Shown piece by piece: positions 58,194 to 64,000 of a stretch of 64,000 nucleotides of DNA. The notes under the pieces are model-generated. The model searched no databases and was not told the DNA's origin. It saw only the letters and a list, made by a program, of their open reading frames with translations. The position numbers and the translations under genes were made by a program. How positions within the stretch are numbered: position 1 is the stretch's first letter; each line of letters begins with the position of its first letter. The stretch is from Guadua angustifolia. Taxonomy: Eukaryota > Streptophyta > Magnoliopsida > Poales > Poaceae. The stretch spans positions 11,201,161 to 11,265,160 of the forward strand of contig CM070517.1 in the NCBI GenBank assembly GCA_036346375.1, written 5' to 3'.

Positions 58194-59467
58194 CTAGAGT
58201 AGAGCAAATCTCGAGGCTTAGATTATATATAAAGACAAGATTGTCGAGAACAATTCGAGTTTGAAAGCATAGTTTAAGATCGCCAAATTTTAACTCGTGG
58301 TTGCAACGTGAAAACCATCGGAGCGGTGTGAAAACCATCGCCAATTTGGTCTTAGGAATGTTCCAATTCATATGATTTGCGTATCATTTTTCCGGTCAAA
58401 TTTCCACGGTTGTGGTGTGAATGTTACCTTTAGTAGGGTTATTGTTGTCCAGACGTACTTATGTGTAAATCTAAGACTTGGTTTAGCGTTGTTATATATG
58501 AATATTGTAGCTATGAACAAAGTATTATAAAAAGGAATTACCCAAGTCAAACCGCACCTTATAAAAATCAACGGAGTATATTTTTTGTCCCTCTAACTCT
58601 TGCCTTGGTTTAATTTAGGAAGATTCAGTTTCTGACCTTACTGCCGTATGGCTTTGGTTCAAGAAATACTCAAATGATAGAACAACGTGATAGCAACATA
58701 GCAGTGACATTGAAATGTTTGCATGCTATCATCAATTATACAACAAACCGAATAGTGCAATACATATTCAATGTTGACTTTTGTCATGTACATATAATAG
58801 GTAGACCAAGTTCTACAAAAAAAAACATTTCCATGTCACCCCAACCAAGCTTGCAAATTACATCTTTATGCGAAATGGAATATTGACAAAGCAAGCGACA
58901 TAGTACTAGAACAAAATAAGAGAAAATACCCATTCACGCCAGTGGGAAAAAGAAAGAACGAGAAAATGAGGGGCCCCAAAATGGAAAGAAGCGTCACTAT
59001 CTTTGCTCCACATGTGGCTTGGCGGTTTCTAGATGACCAACAAATAGGCAAGAGATGTATACTACTTGAGATCTTTCTATTCCATATAATCATAACTGCA
59101 CAAAGAGATGAAAAATTACAATTTGATGTACCCCAAAGACTTTGGAGATAAATAACATGTCCTAGGGAAGAGGGTAAGTTTCTAATATGCAGAAGTCATA
59201 GCTCATATGTTCTCAAACGACTACATCAAACATGCATGGTGAAGTTTGGATCAATACCATTATCATGGAGTTGTAGAATACCTAAAAGCTTAAATGGCTT
59301 ACATTTTGCTTTAACATCCTAGACTATGCTGAATGGTAGTTTACACAGCTACACCAAGCGCACTTCTGAAAGTCCAAATAAATGGCACATAAAACCCAAC
59401 AAGCTTGTTTCTCACGTTCATCTTGGAAAAAAGGCTGCTAATCACAAAGACAAAGATAAACACTAGG
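58194..59467. other. TNPA upstream region of CACTA-B
   Basis: AT-rich, non-coding, upstream of the minus-strand TNPA ATG, so the TNPA promoter should lie here. It corresponds in position to 16514-17840 of CACTA-A, with little obvious sequence match. No specific element is called. Confidence 0.5.
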
Positions 59468-60030
59468 TATACAAACATATATACAATATTTTTCATTACT
59501 CCAACATCAACATATCAACAAAACTCCTTGTGGGCATTTCACAGAACACCTTCTCGGGCATGAAAGCAGAGAGAGCAGGGAGGCGTTCACGGGTACCTAG
59601 GCCCTCGGGTGGATTGGTGAGGCGTCGGTGGTGGCGGTAGATCAGCAGCTCGATGGTGGCGGTCGACGGAGGTGGCTGTGGCGCGCGCGATAGAGAGGAG
59701 GCGATCGGGGACTTAGAAAATTTGAAGGTGTGGGAGAGTGTGGGGACTTAGAATATTTAAAGCCCTACCCACTTTTACAAGCGGTTCGTAATATAAACCG
59801 CTTGTAGAAGTACCATCTACAAGCGGTTGGTATTACAAACCACTTGTAGAAGGGACTCTACAAGCGGTTCGTAATACCAACCGCTTGTAGAGGACCTCTA
59901 GGCTGGGATGGGTGGGCAGCCCCGATTACAAGCGGTTGGTACTAACAACCGCTTGTATATATTAATCTTACAAGCGGTTGATAGTACCAACCGCTTGTAG
60001 AAGGCTGTACAGTAAAAAAAAGAATGGCAA

Positions 60031-60104
60031 GGGGGCGCGAGCGGGGTTCGAACCGAGGTGGACGAGCCCGCACAATCAAACGCCACACGCTAGCCAGGGG
60101 GGAG
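60031..60104 (-). other. tRNA-like A/B-box sequence, copy 3
   Basis: On the minus strand: B box GGTTCGAACC (60054-60045) and A-box-like TGGCTAGCGTGTGG (60096-60083). It is flanked by GATCTCTTCCTCC and CTTGCCATTC. It is the same sequence family as the copies at 18629 and 18958 in CACTA-A, in inverted orientation. Confidence 0.65.
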
Positions 60105-60269
60105 GAAGAGATCTTATCGGACAATAAGGGCACCATATACTTTTGAATATTACCCGGTTAGCACTACTACAAGCGGTTGGTATTAATAGCTGCTTGTAGC
60201 TTGCGCTCTACAAGCGGTTGCTAATATGAACCGCTTGTAGAAGGTCGTACAGTAAAAAAAGAATGGCAA

Positions 60270-60340
60270 GGGGGCGCGAGCGGGGTTCGAACCGGGGTGG
60301 ACGAGCCCGCACACTCAAACGCCACGCGCTAGCCAGGAGG
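60270..60340 (-). other. tRNA-like A/B-box sequence, copy 4
   Basis: Direct repeat of copy 3, about 239 bp away: B box GGTTCGAACC (60293-60284) and A-box-like TGGCTAGCGCGTGG (60335-60322). The surrounding ATATGGGCACCATATACTTTTG and CCCGGTTAGCACT are also duplicated. Confidence 0.65.
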
Positions 60341-60679
60341 AGGAAGAGATCTTATCGAACGATATGGGCACCATATACTTTTGAATGTTACCCGGTTAGC
60401 ACTTCTACAAGCGGTTGGTATTAATAGCCGCTTGTAGCTTGCGCTCTACAAGCGGTTGATAATACTAACCGCTTGCATAGGGCCTTTCCCACTCCCGCCC
60501 ATCCATGCGTTCTACAAGCGGTTAGTAATATTAACCGCTTGTAGAAGTCCTCTTTACAAGCGGTTGATAATACCAACCGCTTGTAGAGCACTTCTACAAT
60601 CGGTTGTTATGACCAACCGCTTGTAGAGGTACTTCTACAAGCGGTTTATATTACGAACCGCTTGTAGAAGTGGGTAGAG

Positions 60680-60920
60680 CTTTAAATTTTTTAAGTCCCC
60701 ACACTCTCCCACACCTTCAAATTTTTTAAGTCCCCGATCGCCTCCTCTCTGTCGCGCGCGCCACAGCCACCGCCGAGCTCGCCGACGACCGCCACCGCGT
60801 CGACGCCCCCCAGCCAATCCACCCCGGAGGACCTAGGTAGCCGGCGAAACGCCCCCTCCTGCTCTCTCTGTTTTCATGCCCACAAGGTGTTCGGTGAAAT
60901 ACCCACAAGGAGTTTTGTTG
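60680..60920 (+). promoter_or_regulatory. promoter/leader-like arm upstream of the GRF gene
   Basis: Read on the plus strand: TTTAAATTTTTTAAG (TATA-like), CTCTCCCACACC, a GC-rich leader, CCGGAGGACCTAGGTAG (possible splice donor), then ATGCCCACAAGGTGTTCGG. This mirrors the left arm and, in inverse orientation, 17860-18294 of CACTA-A. It lies directly upstream of the GRF gene start at 61068 and may drive it. Confidence 0.45.
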
Positions 60921-61067
60921 ATATGTTGATGTTGGAGTAATGAAAAAATATTGTATATATGTTTGTATATATAAATGTTATGATGCTTACTGCTTAGAGT
61001 ATTGTCCCCTTGAATTCTTAGTTATAACTATTGTCTTATAAAGGTTTAAATTTGAAGCTATTAATTC

Positions 61068-61588
61068 ATGTCGACGGCTTCATCAAATGGCGGGATGAAG
61101 AGACAACTAGAGGCATTGCGGATGAAGCTATCGTGTCCTCGATGCGGGGATCCTGCAAATGTGTTCACCTCCCATACACCCAAGAATCCATCCCGAGTGT
61201 TCATGAAGTGTTCGAATATGTCAGTAAGTTTTTGAAGTTATTCATTTGTTCATATTCCTTGACTTTCACCTTCCGTTCCATTCTTTCTGTTTGAAGGGCA
61301 CAACATGTCGGTATTGGCAGTGGGCTGATAAAGCCAGCTATTGTGTTGAAAATCTTGCAATGCAAATTGCTGCATTCCAAGAAGATTTGTTGCCAAGTGA
61401 TGATGGCCTCACGGTCGTAACATTTAATCTGTTGCAAGCCGTAGAGATGCACATCCATTTTCGATGACAACAAGAGTATTAAAAAGCTAGAAGAAAGGAT
61501 GGAAAGAGTAGAGGACATGCTAAAGAAATTAGTTAATATAGCTATCAATGTAATGTTTCTCCTTTTATATGATGTACTAGGTAAGTAG
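61068..61588 (+). CDS. GRF-type zinc-finger protein in CACTA-B
   Basis: Exon 1 (61068-61223) starts MSTASSNGGMKRQLE and carries SCPRCGDPANVFTSHTPK, NPSRVFMKCSN. A GTAAGT donor (61224) and AG acceptor (61295-61296) border a 73-bp intron in phase 0. Exon 2 (from 61297) reads GTTCRYWQWADKASYC. Cys-x2-Cys, NP-R-F, Cys and CRYWQW match the GRF zinc finger (PF06839), a nucleic-acid-binding module. The frame stops at 61465. One frame over, 61463-61588 encodes KKLEERMERVEDMLKKLV, a coiled coil, and a short hydrophobic end (NVMFLLLYDVLG), the usual layout of grass GRF proteins. So either a frameshift broke it or splicing was missed. It is opposite to TNPA and TNP2. Confidence 0.75.
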
Positions 61589-61827
61589 CAGTAGACAACC
61601 TGTGCTCAAATTGTTGAAAGCTTGTATGTCAGTTGTGTAAATTTCACACTGCTTTTGGGGTTTTTGTATGGGAATTTATGAGCTAACTATGCTAAGCTGA
61701 ATTTCTCTTTGTATGTCTGTAATTTTCTTTTTTTAGGTATGCTAAAATTTATGCAGTCTTTTTATAGAGTGGATATAAATCACAGAATAAATGTCATATG
61801 AAATAATTTGTATACAAGCAGTATATC
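61589..61827. other. spacer between GRF gene and TNP2-B
   Basis: AT-rich non-coding stretch between convergent GRF (plus) and TNP2 (minus) ends. It probably contains both 3' untranslated regions. Confidence 0.5.
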
Positions 61828-62191
61828 TTAAGTCTTCGTCTTTACAATTGTTCCTTCGTTATGATCGTGATGTATGTAAGGAGCATCGACATCACTGTCA
61901 CGCAGGACGTTTATGTCGACATCAACTGTAAAAGGAGGGAGCTCGTCGAACTGACCATACTCTTCCTCGTCGGTGACGTTCTCAACTCCTACAATTCTTC
62001 CTTTGCCTTGGAGAACCACATGTCGCTTTGGCATTACCTTTTGCTTGTCCTTCTGCTTTTTAGGATTGCTTAACATGTCCATTACATAGAAGACCTGGAT
62101 CACATCGTTCGCGAGAACAAACGGTTCGCGCCTATAGCCGACTTCTGTGAGATCCACGGTTGTCTTGCCGTATTTGTCGACCTTCACACCA
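61828..62191 (-). pseudogene. TNP2 C-terminus of CACTA-B, cut by an LTR
   Basis: Minus-strand DUF4216 end: GVKVDKYGKTTVDLTEVGYR, REPFVLANDVIQVFYVMDM, then KKQKDKQK, RHVVLQGKGRIVGVENVTDE and DELPPFTVDVD. It closely matches 19361-19750 of CACTA-A. The upstream coding part is displaced by the LTR that begins at 62192; CACCA (62187-62191) would be the target-site half. The rest of TNP2 should lie beyond the window. Confidence 0.92.
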
Positions 62192-64000
62192 TGTAACATC
62201 CTCAATTTCAGGTTTCTACTAAAAACTAATTTAAAATAATTAACTTCAAATTTGGATCTTTCTCGGTGTTATATTTAACCTGGCATCCATATCCCTCCAA
62301 TGTTCGGACTTCATTTCATCTCCATCTGCAAAAGTCGGAATTCGGGATTTCGGTCCTTACTCGAAATTTCACCTGTGTTCCAAGATGCTCCAAAAATCCA
62401 GACACCTATTGAATTAGGTTCCAAATATTCCAAAACATTTTTTATGAATTTTCTCAAGATTTTTGGAATCTCTTTGCTATTTTATCTCTCGCGGTCTTTC
62501 ATCAAAATCGGTATATTCGTTCCGGAATAATCTAAATTCCAAAATTCATCAAAATTCAGCGAAACCAATTTTATTGGGTTCCAAATAATCTCTAGTAGTT
62601 TTAGGAATTTTTCCAGGATTTTTAGATCATTTTTACTATTTTATTTCTCGTGCTTTTGTCCCTTCATTTCTTCCAACCAACGAGAAGTCGACACGTGGCA
62701 AGTACTGTTCAGCCTTCTTCCACCTCCAGCCAGCCACTTCGAGAGCACGATTCTTCTTCCGTTCATGGCCCTTCAAATTCAAATCACCGTAACTTCTCAT
62801 TTCCTCCACCAAATCGTGCGTGGTTGGATCCATTGCGAAGAGGGAGATGAGGAGAACCCATTTTTCATGACCATTCATCTTTTAACCCACCGGAATTTGA
62901 TTAATTGACTGGAAACCGTTTTGCACTAAAACTTCAATAACTCAGCCGTTTCTCAACGAAACGACGAGCTTCCACCTCTCAACTCTTCGTCTCAGCGTCC
63001 TCTACCCTGTGCTCACTTCCCCTTATAGCCTCTCTACACCATCTCTCTGAAATAGTGCAAAAACCGACGTCCAGCGTTCTCCAAAGACACCGGTGAGCCA
63101 TCTCTTGCTCCGGTGAATTTCTAGACAAACCAACCACGTCACTTTGTGCCCCTTGCTTCCAGGAACAAAACCATTCAATCGGATTTGATTTTTGTTGCAG
63201 TTTGACTCTGGATTTCGAGTTTGTTCGTTGTCGGTCGTCGCTCCGTTCGTCGTCGATTTCTTCCGATTGGGAATGAACTAATTCAATTCCTTGCACCCGT
63301 AGACTCCCCTTGATGCTAGCTATCCCGTGCTCACCTTAGTTTCAAGAAATTTCAAGTTTTCGGGTGTTTTTGATCGTCATGCCGTCGGCTTGTTTTTGGT
63401 CGCCAGTTTCGTCGCTCCATCACCGCTCTAGCTAGCTCGCCGCTGCCATGGCACCGCCCATCTGTCGTCTGCATCCTCACGCCGCCCTTAGCCACCCATG
63501 CTGCCATGAGCCATCCTCCCCTCAACCGACCGATGCCATTTCTTTTCCTGGCACTTCCTCCCTATTCGTTCTTTGTTCCATAGCCTTCTCTGTACAGAGC
63601 ACATGGAGAGGAAGGCCAAGACAATGACCAGTGGACCCCGCATGTAAGAGACACAGGAAAAATCAGGAAATGCTGGAAAAAGAAAGATTCCAAAGGAATA
63701 TTCCTCGGTTTCCAAATTTCAGGATTTTCAAAGTTCAAACGCTTATATCTTTTCCGTCCGAACTCGGTTTGACCCCATTCAAATTTCTAAATTCATATAA
63801 ATTCAAGATCTTTCTGTCAGTACTAATTTTGTAATTTTTGGATTTGTCCTATTTTATTTTATTCATTTAGTTGTACCGTTTTGCGCGTAGCTGAAGAGTT
63901 TGCCGTAGTCGCCAACAAAGGAGAAGACGTTCAGTGCAGCGCATCGCATCTCGTCGATGAAGGCAAGTCTTCCTTGACGCATTTTGTACCCAGTTTTGTA
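62192..64000 (+). mobile_element. gypsy LTR (same family as 10007-15055), runs off window
   Basis: It starts TGTAACATCCTCAATTTC and follows 10007 onward in order: CTCGGTGTT..CATCCATATC, CCAAATATTC, CCAGCGTTCTCCAAAGACAC near 63077, CGGATTTGATTTTTGTTG and GAATTTCGAGTTTGTTC-like blocks near 63180-63225. It has diverged clearly from the solo LTR. Whether it is a solo LTR or the start of a full element cannot be told. No coding region is seen in the visible 1.8 kb. Confidence 0.82.

Larger units (their letters stand above)
59468..60980. repeat. large inverted repeat in the centre of CACTA-B
   Basis: The left arm (59468 to about 59900) and right arm (about 60480-60980) are reverse complements with high identity. 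From outside in: TATACAAACATATATACAAT, CATCAACATATCAACAAAAC, CCACAAG/CTTGTGG and GTGTTCG blocks, a GC-rich tract with GCGCGC, GGGACTTA, ACACTCTCCCACACC, then pairs of CTACAAGCGGTTGGTA-type repeats. The centre (59900-60480) holds more repeats and two direct tRNA-like copies. An RNA through it would fold into a very long duplex. Each arm looks like an outward-facing promoter plus first exon. Confidence 0.88.
47194..64000 (-). mobile_element. CACTA-B, left part; right end outside window
   Basis: It starts CACTACTACAGAACC inside the gypsy C 3' LTR. It has the same gene order and orientation as CACTA-A: left subterminal repeats, minus-strand TNPA-ULP, central repeats, then minus-strand TNP2. It carries gypsy E in a TNPA intron and an LTR in TNP2. 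In addition it has a large central inverted repeat and a GRF zinc-finger gene that CACTA-A lacks. Confidence 0.9.

Overview
This is nuclear DNA from a grass (Poaceae). It contains no bacterial genes. Almost everything is transposable element: grass-type CACTA (En/Spm) transposons with CACTAC termini and short subterminal repeats, and Ty3/gypsy LTR retrotransposons of the Tat/RIRE2-like kind, which carry an extra antisense ORF between pol and the 3' LTR. The species cannot be told from the sequence. Only about 3 kb (1-875, 5994-7150, 34561-35635) is not clearly inside an element.

Layout: (i) 1-875, unassigned DNA. (ii) 876-about 5993, CACTA-1, with subterminal repeats and a decayed plus-strand TNP2 transposase, broken off at its 3' side. 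(iii) 5994-7150, unassigned DNA with a diverged second copy of bases 1-210. (iv) 7151-34560, CACTA-A, complete from end to end with a CAC target duplication. It carries a minus-strand TNPA gene fused to an ULP1-like (C48) cysteine protease, split by a 5.05-kb solo LTR (10007-15055); a regulatory-looking block with tRNA-like sequences; a minus-strand TNP2 pseudogene; and a full-length minus-oriented gypsy element D (23765-34522) inserted close to the right terminus. (v) 34561-35635, unassigned DNA that may include the start of a host gene. (vi) 35636-47193, gypsy element C, whose 3' LTR is interrupted by (vii) 47194 to beyond 64000, CACTA-B, a relative of CACTA-A. Gypsy E (51134-58014) sits in an intron of the CACTA-B TNPA, and an LTR (62192 onward) cuts its TNP2.

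In CACTA-A and -B the genes divide the work of cut-and-paste transposition: TNP2 is the DDE-type transposase, and TNPA would bind the subterminal repeats. The TNPA C-terminus keeps the His, Asp and Cys of a SUMO-protease-like peptidase. The gypsy elements would move through gag, protease, RT, RNase H and integrase, but C and E have lost RT and D has lost catalytic Asp residues, so none looks autonomous. All three keep an antisense ORF with a Transposase_28 (PF04195) region.

The least expected feature is the centre of CACTA-B. A large inverted repeat (59468-60980), built from subterminal-type repeats, two tRNA-like A/B-box sequences and two outward-facing promoter-like arms, lies directly upstream of a small plus-strand gene (61068-61588) for a GRF-type zinc-finger protein with a coiled coil and a C-terminal hydrophobic segment. 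CACTA-A has a related half of this block but no GRF gene.
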